Position numbers and translations under genes: made by a program. DNA of 64,000 bases from Lachnospiraceae bacterium (GTDB lineage: Bacteria > Bacillota > Clostridia > Lachnospirales > Lachnospiraceae). The notes under the pieces were generated by a model, which did no database searches, was not told the DNA's origin, and saw only the letters and a program-made list of their open reading frames with translations. The stretch is from NCBI GenBank assembly GCA_017626095.1, contig JAGAJL010000012.1, positions 186,001 through 250,000 on the forward strand, given 5' to 3'. This document shows positions 15,931 to 24,079 of the stretch, one piece after another; position 1 is the first letter of the stretch; each line of letters begins with the position of its first letter.

Positions 15931-17853
15931 ATGAGTGTTTTAATTGGTGCATTAGAATGGATTATGAATGGCTGTTATGCCATATGTCACAATTATGGAT
16001 GGGCAATCGTTTTATTTACTTTTTTAAGTAAGATTGTCCTGATACCGGTATCGGTATGGGTACAAAAAAATTCCATTAAAATGGTTAAAATGCAGCCGGA
16101 AATTAATTTTTTAAAGGCTAAGTATTATGGAGACAAGGATACCATAGCCGAGGAAGAACATAAAATTTATAAAAGAGAAAAGTATAATGCTTTAGCATCT
16201 TTAATTCCTCTTGCAATTCAGATTGTGCTTCTGATGGGATTGATTGAAGTCATAAAAGCAGGAATGTCCAATCCGGATATTTCCATGAATTTTTATGGTA
16301 TAGATTTGAGCAGAGTGCCCAGTAAGGAAGGACTTAGATTATTGTATTCACCTTTGATTGCCGGTGTTTCTGCGTGGCTTTTGTGTGTTGCGCAGAATGC
16401 TTCTAATGTTTTACAGTCTGAACAATCCAATGCCAATAAATATGGGACAATGTTGTTGTCGGTGGGACTGTCTTTGTATTTAGGATGGTTTGTATCCGTT
16501 GGTGTGGCACTTTACTGGGTGGCAAGCAATCTGTTTGCCATTGTACAGCTTTATATTTTGAACTGGCTGATTAATCCGAAAAACTATGTTGATTATGAGC
16601 AGTTGGAAAAGAGTAAGAAGGCCCTGGCTGAAATAGAAGGAATTGGACAGAAGAAACGGAAGTTGTTTGGTGATGAGGAAACGCGGCGGGAAAAGGCGGA
16701 TTACAAGAAATTTTTCTCAGTCGTAAATAAACATATTGTCTTTTATTCAGAAAGCAGCGGTTTTTATAAATATTTTAAGGGAACAATTGAATATTTGTTG
16801 GTGAATACGAATCTGGTTATTCATTATATTACAGGAGATCCAAATGATGTAATCTTTGAACTGGCAAAAGAACAGAATCGAATTCGTCCATATTATATCG
16901 GAGAAAAACGTCTGATTACTTTGATGATGAAAATGGATGCGGATGTTGTGGTAATGACTATGCCGGATTTGGAGAATTATCATATCAAGCGCAGTTATGT
17001 GCGCAAGGATATAGAATATATTTATATTCCGCATGGCATGGATAGTTTAAATCTGACGATGCGTACCGGTTCTATGGATCATTTTGATACGGTATTCTGT
17101 GTGGGCAGACATCAAAAGGAAGAAATACAAAAAACAGAACAGGCATATGGATTACCACAAAAAAAGCTGGTTGAGTGGGGATACTCTTTGCTGGATGAAA
17201 TGCGTGAGGAGTATGAGAAATCGACCTTGTCGGACAACGGTAAAGCCGATGGCAATAAAAAGGCTAAAATTCTGATTGCCCCTTCTTGGCAAGAAGATAA
17301 TATTGTGGATACCTGCTTAGATGAGATATTGGATAATCTTAGGGGAAAAGATTACCGGATTACGGTAAGACCGCATCCGCAGCATGTTCGACATAGAAAA
17401 GAGAGGATGGAACAGTTAAAGCATAAATATGAAAATGATGCTGATATTGAGATACAGACTGATTTTTCTTCCAATCAGACAGTATTTGAGGCGGATTTGA
17501 TGATTACCGACTGGTCAGGAATTGCTTATGAATATGCCTATACAACGCAAAAGCCTGTATTGTTTATTGATACCCCTATGAAAGTTATGAATCCGGAATA
17601 TCAAAAGATTGATGTAGTGCCCTTGAATATTTTATTGAGAAATGAAATTGGAAGTTCGCTTAATCCGGATAATCTTAACGAGATTGAAGAATGTGTTCAG
17701 ATGCTTTTAAAACAAAAAGATGATTACCATGACAAAATTGGTGCATTTATTGAAGAATATGTGTATAATCTTGGATGTAGTGCACAGGTTGGTGGAAAAT
17801 ACATTGTTAAGTCGCTTCAGGAAAAAGTGCGCGCAAGAAAGGGAGAAAAATAA
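15931..17853 (+). CDS. YidC/Oxa1 domain fused to CDP-glycerol glycerophosphotransferase (TagF-like)
   Basis: 640 residues. Residues 1-225 match the YidC/Oxa1 core: NYGWAIVLFTFLSKIVLIPV, then MQPEINFLKAKYYGDKD, a charged hairpin, and four or five helices ending in GVALYWVASNLFAIVQ. The groove Arg of insertases is Lys34 here. A charged linker (225-265) leads to a GT-B teichoic-acid polymerase domain with YIPHGMD, RPHPQ (about 480) and TDWSGIAYEYAY (about 526), the CDP-glycerol:polyglycerophosphate transferase motifs. The fusion suggests a membrane-embedded platform that binds or flips a lipid or polymer made by the attached transferase, rather than general protein insertion. GGAGG precedes ATG 15931. 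The donor and acceptor are unknown. Confidence 0.88.
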   Translation: MSVLIGALEWIMNGCYAICHNYGWAIVLFTFLSKIVLIPVSVWVQKNSIKMVKMQPEINFLKAKYYGDKDTIAEEEHKIYKREKYNALASLIPLAIQIVLLMGLIEVIKAGMSNPDISMNFYGIDLSRVPSKEGLRLLYSPLIAGVSAWLLCVAQNASNVLQSEQSNANKYGTMLLSVGLSLYLGWFVSVGVALYWVASNLFAIVQLYILNWLINPKNYVDYEQLEKSKKALAEIEGIGQKKRKLFGDEETRREKADYKKFFSVVNKHIVFYSESSGFYKYFKGTIEYLLVNTNLVIHYITGDPNDVIFELAKEQNRIRPYYIGEKRLITLMMKMDADVVVMTMPDLENYHIKRSYVRKDIEYIYIPHGMDSLNLTMRTGSMDHFDTVFCVGRHQKEEIQKTEQAYGLPQKKLVEWGYSLLDEMREEYEKSTLSDNGKADGNKKAKILIAPSWQEDNIVDTCLDEILDNLRGKDYRITVRPHPQHVRHRKERMEQLKHKYENDADIEIQTDFSSNQTVFEADLMITDWSGIAYEYAYTTQKPVLFIDTPMKVMNPEYQKIDVVPLNILLRNEIGSSLNPDNLNEIEECVQMLLKQKDDYHDKIGAFIEEYVYNLGCSAQVGGKYIVKSLQEKVRARKGEK

Positions 17854-17854
17854 T

Positions 17855-18133
17855 ATGAAAAAGAAAATCTTATCAGTAGTTGCATATGCTTATTTTGGCT
17901 TTTGTTTTATGTTGTTATTTGGAGTGAATGCGAAGGCTTATGTTGATCCTTCCGTAATCACTTATTTGATTCAGGCTGTTGCCGGAATTGCAATTGCTGT
18001 AGGTGCAGTAGTTGGAATTTATTGGAGAAAAGCCAAAAAGAAAATCAGTGATACCATCGGTGTGGATGAAAATCGCAACAAAGAAGTGGAATCAGATGAT
18101 ATCATTGTGAATGAAGTGGAAGAGAAGGAATAA
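17855..18133 (+). CDS. Small membrane protein with YxDP motif
   Basis: 92 residues, starting one base after the preceding stop, with a GGGAGAA site at 17840-17846. A signal-peptide-like N-terminus (residues 1-26, NAKA before the mature start), the short motif AYVDPS, one transmembrane helix (about 40-62, AGIAIAVGAVVGIYW), a Lys-rich stop (RKAKKK) and an acidic tail. Short proteins opening with Y-[IV]-DP occur beside sulfatase-fold and polysaccharide genes in many Gram-positives. A partner or assembly factor for the YidC-TagF or sulfatase-fold protein is inferred. Its last 32 bases overlap the end of a convergent gene. Confidence 0.8.
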   Translation: MKKKILSVVAYAYFGFCFMLLFGVNAKAYVDPSVITYLIQAVAGIAIAVGAVVGIYWRKAKKKISDTIGVDENRNKEVESDDIIVNEVEEKE

Positions 18134-18656
18134 CTTTTCCGTATATGGAAGTGGATGAAATGCAGCCGATATAATCATATCGGCTGTCTTTGCTTTCAGA
18201 TAGATTATCACCCAGGACAAAGTAAGAAGTGTTATCAAGTTTAAGCTTATTTTCGGCGATGCCGGCATATGTAATGGAATCATATCTGACGGATTGCGTA
18301 TTTAATGCGTCATAGGAATAATAAGGTTTTTCATTAATGCAAAGAAGATTGTTGGTGATTTGAACGGTATCTCCCGGCATTCCAATGATCCGCTTGATTA
18401 GAATTGAGTCGGTAGAAGCTGAATAAAAACAAATGACATCACCGCGCTCGTAGGAGCGGTTTAATTTGTTTATCATGACAAGCTGCATGGAATGATATGT
18501 AGGTTCCATGCTTCTTCCGTCAATAAGTACAAATTGAAGAACATGCCGTGAAAACAGATAGGCTGCAATCAGCAAAAGTGAAAATAAGAGTGTTTTGGAA
18601 ATTATGGCAGCTCTTTTATTTAGTTTGGATATTATTTTTTTCATAGTATTTTTCAT
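18102..18656 (-). CDS. Signal peptidase I, S26 family
   Basis: 184 residues from the ATG at 18656. One N-terminal helix (20-36), then the S26 boxes: GRSMEPTY with nucleophile Ser49, SILIKRIIGMPGD with general base Lys88, and YFVLGDNLSESKDSRY. It cleaves signal peptides on the outer face of the membrane; being the only reverse-strand gene in the first 58 kb suggests a separate transcription unit, possibly for dedicated exported substrates. The promoter places +1 at this ATG, so the message may be leaderless; no ribosome binding site precedes it. An in-frame ATG four codons later is an alternative, as is a frame extension to 18728. The 3' end overlaps the small YxDP gene tail to tail. Confidence 0.9.
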   Translation of the reverse strand: MKNTMKKIISKLNKRAAIISKTLLFSLLLIAAYLFSRHVLQFVLIDGRSMEPTYHSMQLVMINKLNRSYERGDVICFYSASTDSILIKRIIGMPGDTVQITNNLLCINEKPYYSYDALNTQSVRYDSITYAGIAENKLKLDNTSYFVLGDNLSESKDSRYDYIGCISSTSIYGKVIPSLPLHSQ

Positions 18657-18663
18657 AGAGATA

Positions 18664-18692
18664 AGTATATCGACAAAAAACTTCTTTTGCAA
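18664..18692 (-). promoter_or_regulatory. Sigma-A promoter for the signal peptidase gene
   Basis: On the reverse strand TTGCAA (18692-18687), 17-base spacer, TATACT (18669-18664). The first base of the ATG at 18656 lies 8 bases past the -10 box, the normal distance to +1. Confidence 0.65.
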
Positions 18693-18812
18693 GATTTTGA
18701 ATTGTAGTATGATAAATATGATATGCATTGGAAAGATAAGTATTTTTCGGTATAGATATTGATTTTTACGTATGATAAAGTAAGAAATGATTGGACAAAG
18801 AGGAGAACATGT

Positions 18813-20621
18813 ATGCAGGCGATGATTTTGGCAGCAGGAATGGGCAAAAGATTGAAGGAGTTGACAAGGGGAAATACGAAATGCATGGTAGAAGTAAATG
18901 GCATTTCCCTGATTGAGAGGGCTTTGCGTATTCTCGATAAAAAGAATCTTTCAAGGATTGTCATAGTGGTTGGATACGAGGGACAGAAACTTATTGATTA
19001 TATTGCTACATTGGATATTAAAACGCCAATCCGATATGTTAATAATCCGATTTATGATAAAACCAATAATATTTATTCTCTTTCATTGGCTAAAGATTAT
19101 CTTTGTCAGGAAGATACACTGCTTTTGGAATCGGATTTGATTTTTGAAGAAAGCGTAATTGACGCACTGCTGGATGATGAGAGACCGGCTCTTGCGCTGG
19201 TTGATAAATTTGCCAGTTGGATGGATGGAACTTGTATGGAACTGGATGAGGATGATTGTATTGTTAATTTTATTCCCGGCAAGCATCTGGATTTTTCGGA
19301 AAAGGAAAATTACTATAAGACAGTTAATATTTATAAGCTGAGCAGCCATTTTTCTGCTAATACATATGTACCATTTTTGTGCGCATATGAAAAAGCAATG
19401 GGCGAAAATGAATATTATGAATCGGTTATTAAATTAATCGCTCTGTTGGAAACAAAAGAGTTTCGTGCAAAACGTCTCAATGGACAGGTGTGGTATGAAA
19501 TTGATAATATTCAGGATTTGAATATTGCTGAATCTTTATTTGCTTCAGATGAGGCGGAACATCTTGATAAAATCACTTCACGTTATGGCGGTTTTTGGCG
19601 TTATCCTAAATTGTTGGATTTCTGCTATCTGGTTAATCCGTATTATCCACCGGCCAAAATGATGGAAGAATTAAAATCCAATTTTGAGACACTTATTACA
19701 CAGTATCCTTCCGGAATGGCAGTGAATGCACTTTTGGCATCCAATAATTTTGGGGTTCGGACGGAACACATTGTCGTGGGTAATGGTGCGGCAGAGTTAA
19801 TCAAATGTCTGATGGAAAAGATAACAGGAAATGTTGGATTTATTAGTCCTACTTTTGAAGAATATCCGAACAGGTGTTGTGAAGAGAAGCGAATCATCTA
19901 TAAACCTCACAAGGAATTATACAGATATGATGCAAATGATTTAATTAAGTTTTTTGAAAATAAAGATATTGAATCTTTGGTTTTAATTAATCCGGATAAT
20001 CCCAGCGGAAATTACATTGAAAGAGATGATTTATTTTTATTAATTGACTGGGCGAAAGAAAAAGGAATTAAACTTATTATCGATGAAAGTTTTGTGGATT
20101 TCTGTGATAAGGGATTACCGGAAGAGCTGACGTTATTAAAAGAAGATGTTTTGAAACGTTATCAAGGTCTGTATGTTGTAAAGAGCATTTCCAAATCCTA
20201 TGGTGTCCCCGGAATTCGTTTGGGAATTCTTGCGAGTGCAGATGAAGAGCTGATAAAAGAGACAAAGAAAGATGTATCAATCTGGAATATTAATTCATTT
20301 GGTGAATTTTATACGCAGATTATGGAAAAATACAATAAAGATTACACAAAGTCTCTGCGTAAGTTGAAGGAAGCCAGAAAAGAGCTTGCTAAGGGGCTGG
20401 AAGATATCTCTTATTTGCATCCGTATCCTTCACAGGCAAATTACATCATGTGTGAGGTGGTTGGAAGACAAGCCCGCGATATTTGCTGCGCACTTTTAAA
20501 GCAGGATATATTAATAAAAGATTTAACTAAAAAACTGAACGATGGAAAACAGTATATCCGAATTGCTGTGCGCACCAAAGAAGAAAATGCAAAAATATTG
20601 GAATGTTTGAGAAATGTGTAA
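18813..20621 (+). CDS. Nucleotidyltransferase fused to PLP-dependent aminotransferase/decarboxylase-fold enzyme
   Basis: 602 residues. Residues 1-235 are a LicC-like sugar or alcohol-phosphate nucleotidyltransferase (ILAAGMGKRLKELT, metal Asp in LLLESDLIF). Residues of about 255-600 are a fold-type I PLP enzyme of the HisC/CobD type: VVGNGAAELI, NPDNPSGNYI, and SISKSYGVPGIRLG with the PLP Lys461. Known relatives of this layout include PntC-type proteins that activate aminoethylphosphonate, and CobD-like enzymes that decarboxylate phosphoserine or phosphothreonine. It could make and activate a CDP-aminoalcohol such as CDP-ethanolamine for glycan decoration. No phosphonate gene is visible here. 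AGAGGAG at 18799-18805 sets the start. Confidence 0.85.
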   Translation: MQAMILAAGMGKRLKELTRGNTKCMVEVNGISLIERALRILDKKNLSRIVIVVGYEGQKLIDYIATLDIKTPIRYVNNPIYDKTNNIYSLSLAKDYLCQEDTLLLESDLIFEESVIDALLDDERPALALVDKFASWMDGTCMELDEDDCIVNFIPGKHLDFSEKENYYKTVNIYKLSSHFSANTYVPFLCAYEKAMGENEYYESVIKLIALLETKEFRAKRLNGQVWYEIDNIQDLNIAESLFASDEAEHLDKITSRYGGFWRYPKLLDFCYLVNPYYPPAKMMEELKSNFETLITQYPSGMAVNALLASNNFGVRTEHIVVGNGAAELIKCLMEKITGNVGFISPTFEEYPNRCCEEKRIIYKPHKELYRYDANDLIKFFENKDIESLVLINPDNPSGNYIERDDLFLLIDWAKEKGIKLIIDESFVDFCDKGLPEELTLLKEDVLKRYQGLYVVKSISKSYGVPGIRLGILASADEELIKETKKDVSIWNINSFGEFYTQIMEKYNKDYTKSLRKLKEARKELAKGLEDISYLHPYPSQANYIMCEVVGRQARDICCALLKQDILIKDLTKKLNDGKQYIRIAVRTKEENAKILECLRNV

Positions 20622-20667
20622 TAGTTGAAAAATGTGAATAATTGTGACACATAGATGTGATGTTTTG

Positions 20668-20676
20668 TGTTATACT
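20668..20676 (+). promoter_or_regulatory. Extended -10 promoter upstream of rmlD
   Basis: TGTTATACT gives a TGn extended -10 (TATACT at 20671-20676), 54 bases before the rmlD ATG. No good -35 box at the right distance. Confidence 0.45.
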
Positions 20677-20729
20677 AAAAAATGTGATATGAGAAGTGGC
20701 TCGCTTAGAGCGGAATTGGAGCATATTTT

Positions 20730-21641
20730 ATGAAAGTTTTTGTAACAGGCGTCAACGGTCAATTGGGATATGATGTCATGAATGAGTTGAATAAGCGTGG
20801 CTATGAAGGTGTGGGAAGTGATATTACGCAGTCATATAGTGGTATAGCTGATGCTTCGGCAGTAACGACAATGCCTTATATCGGTTTGGATATTACGGAT
20901 GAAGAGGCTGTACAGCAGGTGATGGATAAAGTGAAACCGGACGCTGTAATACATTGTGCGGCATGGACTGCTGTTGATATGGCAGAAGATGATGATAAAA
21001 TCGATAAAGTTCGTGCAATTAATGCGGATGGTACCAGATATATTGCGACTGCGTGCAAGAAAAATGACTGTAAAATGTTATACCTTAGTACGGATTATGT
21101 TTTTGATGGGCAGGGAACAGAACCGTGGAAACCGGATTGCAAGGATTATAAGCCATTAAATGTATATGGGCAGACAAAACTGGATGGTGAATTAGCTGTT
21201 GCTAATACATTGGAAAAATATTTTATTGTGCGAATTGCCTGGGTATTTGGTTTAAACGGTAAAAATTTTATCAAGACGATGCTTAATGTTGGAAAGAATC
21301 ATGATACTGTTCGCGTTGTAAATGATCAGATTGGTACACCGACATATACATTTGACTTAGCCAAGTTGCTAGTGGATATGATTGAGACGGACAAGTATGG
21401 TTATTATCACGCAACCAATGAGGGAGGTTATATCAGCTGGTATGATTTTACCTGTGAGATTTACAAACAGGCAGGATTGGATACGAAAGTTATACCTGTC
21501 ACGACACAAGAGTATGGATTATCCAAAGCTGCAAGACCGTTTAACAGCCGTCTGGATAAAAGTAAATTGATTGAAACTGGATTTACACCATTGCCCGTAT
21601 GGCAGGATGCACTTGCACGTTACTTGAAAGAAATTGATTGA
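20730..21641 (+). CDS. rmlD: dTDP-4-dehydrorhamnose reductase
   Basis: 303 residues, a typical RmlD. Reduces dTDP-4-keto-L-rhamnose to dTDP-L-rhamnose with NAD(P)H. Motifs: GVNGQLGYDV at the nucleotide site, CAAWTAVDMAEDD, STDYVFDG, and the catalytic NVYGQTKLDGE (YxxxK). A GGAG lies about 10 bases before ATG 20730. It follows the nucleotidyltransferase/PLP gene by 108 bases and precedes a GT2 by 90 bases. Confidence 0.95.
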   Translation: MKVFVTGVNGQLGYDVMNELNKRGYEGVGSDITQSYSGIADASAVTTMPYIGLDITDEEAVQQVMDKVKPDAVIHCAAWTAVDMAEDDDKIDKVRAINADGTRYIATACKKNDCKMLYLSTDYVFDGQGTEPWKPDCKDYKPLNVYGQTKLDGELAVANTLEKYFIVRIAWVFGLNGKNFIKTMLNVGKNHDTVRVVNDQIGTPTYTFDLAKLLVDMIETDKYGYYHATNEGGYISWYDFTCEIYKQAGLDTKVIPVTTQEYGLSKAARPFNSRLDKSKLIETGFTPLPVWQDALARYLKEID

Positions 21642-21731
21642 TCGGATAAAATGATAGATGGCGTGCCGCTACAAAGCAAGAAAAATGATAAAGATTCCGA
21701 AAGGAATAGAAATAATAAAGAGAATGGAAAA

Positions 21732-22421
21732 ATGAAAATGAATAATACAAAATTGACGATTGTAATCCCCTGTTATAACGAGCGGGAAAACATCATTAAA
21801 ATATTGGATAAAGTTGAACAGTCTCCGGTGCCAAATAAAGAAATTATTGTCGTAGACGATATGTCTACAGATGGAACAAGGGATATACTTGAAAGTCAAG
21901 TCAGGAATCGCGTAGATCAGTTGATTTACCATGAACAAAATGGGGGAAAGGGTGCTGCGCTAAAAACCGGTTTTGCACATGCTACGGGAGATATTGTCAT
22001 TGTTCAGGATGCGGATTTAGAATATGATCCCATGGAATACCCCAAGGTTATACAGCCGATTATTGACGGAAAGGCTAAAGTAGTCTATGGTTCCAGATTT
22101 TTGGATTCAAAAGCAAAGGGATATTTTGCAAACCGGATGGCAAATAAGTTTTTGACTTTTTTGTCAAATATCTTTACATTTCAAAGATTGACTGATATGG
22201 AAACATGTTATAAGGCATTTCGTAGAGATGTTATTCAAAAAGTGGATATTCAGGAAAAAAGATTCGGATTTGAACCGGAAATTACAGCGAAAATCTCTGA
22301 TATGCGAATTAAGATTAAGGAGGTTCCGATTTCTTATTATCCCAGAACAAATGAAGAAGGAAAGAAAATCGGTTTTAAAGATGGCTTAAGAGCAATTTAT
22401 TGTATTTTTAAATATCACTAG
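21732..22421 (+). CDS. GT2 glycosyltransferase, polyprenyl-phosphate sugar synthase type
   Basis: 229 residues. A DPM1-like GT2: TIVIPCYNERENI, VVDDMSTDGT, DADLEYDP (metal and donor site) and VVYGSRFL. Enzymes of this branch put one sugar on undecaprenyl or dolichol phosphate. It has no C-terminal membrane helices, so it would need a partner such as the GtrA protein at 31485 or would act at the membrane surface. The start is uncertain: 21732 or 21738 fits family length, while the frame is open to ATG 21651 with a very polar extra N-terminus, and none has a strong ribosome binding site. A terminator follows. Confidence 0.85.
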   Translation: MKMNNTKLTIVIPCYNERENIIKILDKVEQSPVPNKEIIVVDDMSTDGTRDILESQVRNRVDQLIYHEQNGGKGAALKTGFAHATGDIVIVQDADLEYDPMEYPKVIQPIIDGKAKVVYGSRFLDSKAKGYFANRMANKFLTFLSNIFTFQRLTDMETCYKAFRRDVIQKVDIQEKRFGFEPEITAKISDMRIKIKEVPISYYPRTNEEGKKIGFKDGLRAIYCIFKYH

Positions 22422-22471
22422 TGTAATGGTGCAGTTAATTTAAAACGATTGCACTAGGATTTATTTTACAA

Positions 22472-22512
22472 GAAAAAGGATGATGGGTTAAGCTGCCTGT
22501 TATCCTTTTTTT
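22472..22512 (+). terminator. Rho-independent terminator after the GT2 gene
   Basis: AAAAAGGAT pairs with ATCCTTTTT around an inner GG/CC arm, followed by a T run (22506-22512). Confidence 0.75.
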
Positions 22513-22589
22513 GTTGTAATTTGAAATTTGTTGTATTTCGCCGAAATCTTCTGTAATCTGCTTATCCGCCGAAATCTGCCGTGATAATA

Positions 22590-22725
22590 TTAAATTATAT
22601 TCGCATTGTTGAATTATATCAAATTATATTCGTATTGTTGAATTATATTAAATTATATAGAATTATATTAAATTATATTCGTATTGTTGAATTATATTAG
22701 ATTATATTATATTATAGACTTGTGA
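22590..22725 (+). repeat. AT-rich tandem repeats of about 29-45 bp
   Basis: Three full copies of a unit containing aaattatattcgtattgttg and gaattatatt, at about 22591, 22620 and 22669, with partial copies between and after. The region is nearly free of G and C apart from the tcgtattgttg core. Confidence 0.85.
22687..22715 (+). promoter_or_regulatory. Possible promoter for the AAA ATPase gene, inside the repeats
   Basis: TTGAAT (22687-22692), 17-base spacer, TATTAT (22710-22715). The AT-rich background makes chance matches likely. Confidence 0.35.
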
Positions 22726-22768
22726 GTGATTTGTAGTTTGGGGTGTGAAAGTAGAGAGGAGTGTTTCT

Positions 22769-23818
22769 ATGCAAAAAAGAAATCCGTATGCCATTAGTTT
22801 TGGTAGGATTCCAACACAATATATTAATCGGAATGCTATCATTGACAGCGTGATAGATGCAATTGATAGCGATTATGTGGATGAGCAGGCTTTTAAATTA
22901 ACTGGAATCCGTGGAACCGGAAAAACAGTAACATTGAGTGCTATTGAAAAGAAATTGAAAAATGATGACAATTGGATTGTGATTGGAATTCGTTCGAGCG
23001 CGGATATTCTCACTGAGTTGTTGTCAGAATTATATAGTTCGGTTCCTTTTTTGACTTCTTATATTGACGCGCAACTAAATTTGTCTGCTTTTGGCATAGG
23101 TCTCAATATTTTTAAAAAAAGCCCCACAACGAGTTGTGCATATGCATTAAAACAGATTTTGGGCGAAGTAAAAAGAAAAGGAAAAAAAGTATTAATTACT
23201 ATCGATGAGGCAAGAAAAACAGAAGCGATGGTAGATTTTGTTCAGGAATTTCAGATATTGATTCGTGAAGAGTTGCCGATATATCTGGTTGTTGCAGGGT
23301 TATATGAGGATATTGAAGCCATTGAAAATACAGATGGATTAACTTTTTTCTTAAGAGCAACAAAGTACGAAATGACACCATTGAATCACACAACGATACG
23401 AGAAGATTATCAGAAAACGATAGGTGTTGATTTTGAACAGGCTGATAAAATGGCTGCTTTGACGAAAGGATATGCATTTGCCTATCAGGCTCTGGGAAAA
23501 TATGTTTGGGATGATGATAAACACAGCTTATCAAACGAGGTGTTAAGACAATTTGACGATGCTTTGGCAGAAAAGGTGTATAACAAAATTTGGAGTGAAC
23601 TTGCACCAAAGGATCAATGGTTTTTGAAATTTATAGCTGAAAGGGATCAAATGTCTGCAAGCGAGCTGCTGGAAATGACGAAAAAGAAACACAATGAATG
23701 GTCGGAGCCACGAAAAAGATTGCGCGAAAAGGGCATTATTGATACCTCTGTCCGTGGAATGATTGTGTTAAAACTGCCTAGATTAAAACAATACATTGAA
23801 AATAGGCAGTATATGTAA
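22769..23818 (+). CDS. AAA/STAND-type ATPase, single gene
   Basis: 349 residues. Walker A GIRGTGKT at 46-53, Walker B VLITIDEA at 141-148, an Arg-containing sensor region (FFLRATKYEMTPL near 210) and a C-terminal winged-helix-like part (SASELLEMTKKK...RKRLREKGIIDTS). This matches the archaeal-type ATPase/Orc-like group often found as stand-alone genes of unknown role. It carries no glycan motif and has its own repeats and possible promoter, so it looks like an insertion between the rml genes. AGAGAGGA at 22753-22760 precedes ATG 22769. Roles in defence or as a regulator are possible but unsupported here. Confidence 0.85.
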   Translation: MQKRNPYAISFGRIPTQYINRNAIIDSVIDAIDSDYVDEQAFKLTGIRGTGKTVTLSAIEKKLKNDDNWIVIGIRSSADILTELLSELYSSVPFLTSYIDAQLNLSAFGIGLNIFKKSPTTSCAYALKQILGEVKRKGKKVLITIDEARKTEAMVDFVQEFQILIREELPIYLVVAGLYEDIEAIENTDGLTFFLRATKYEMTPLNHTTIREDYQKTIGVDFEQADKMAALTKGYAFAYQALGKYVWDDDKHSLSNEVLRQFDDALAEKVYNKIWSELAPKDQWFLKFIAERDQMSASELLEMTKKKHNEWSEPRKRLREKGIIDTSVRGMIVLKLPRLKQYIENRQYM

Positions 23819-24079
23819 GGTCTGGGAGGCCGGATTACAGGCAGGCCGCGAAGAGGAAAGGTGTTTTTGTTACAAAGATACTGCGATGTAAAGATGTAAA
23901 GATGCTCGATGTAAAGATGCTATAAAAAAATAGTGCATTTTTACCAATTTTGGGGTAAAATATAAAAGAGTGTGCTCATATGAAACTTGTTTTGTCATTT
24001 TGACAGAATAAAAAAGATTTGCGGGCACGTAATCTCGTGAAAAATTATGTATATAATAAACCAGGAGGATTATTCATTT
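23819..24079 (+). promoter_or_regulatory. Intergenic region upstream of rmlB with two inverted repeats
   Basis: Contains a short direct repeat (gatgtaaagatg three times, 23884-23918), the inverted repeat TTTTACC-N8-GGTAAAA at 23939-23960, and TGTCA-TTT-TGACA at 23993-24005. No clear -35/-10 pair was found, though these palindromes suggest control of the rmlB-rmlA-GH25 run. Confidence 0.4.

Larger units (their letters stand above)
22422..22768 (+). other. 347-bp AT-rich non-coding region
   Basis: Holds, in order, a terminator (22472-22512), two echoes of ccgaaatct near 22541 and 22569, an AT-rich tandem repeat array (22590-22725) and a candidate promoter inside the array. No coding frame was accepted here. 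Confidence 0.8.

Noticed and set aside
18813-20621. Phosphonate biosynthesis cluster
   Set aside because: The fusion resembles PntC, but no PEP mutase or phosphonopyruvate decarboxylase is present in the window.
22590-22725. CRISPR-like array
   Set aside because: Units are AT-rich, contiguous and of unequal length, with no spacers between them and no cas genes.
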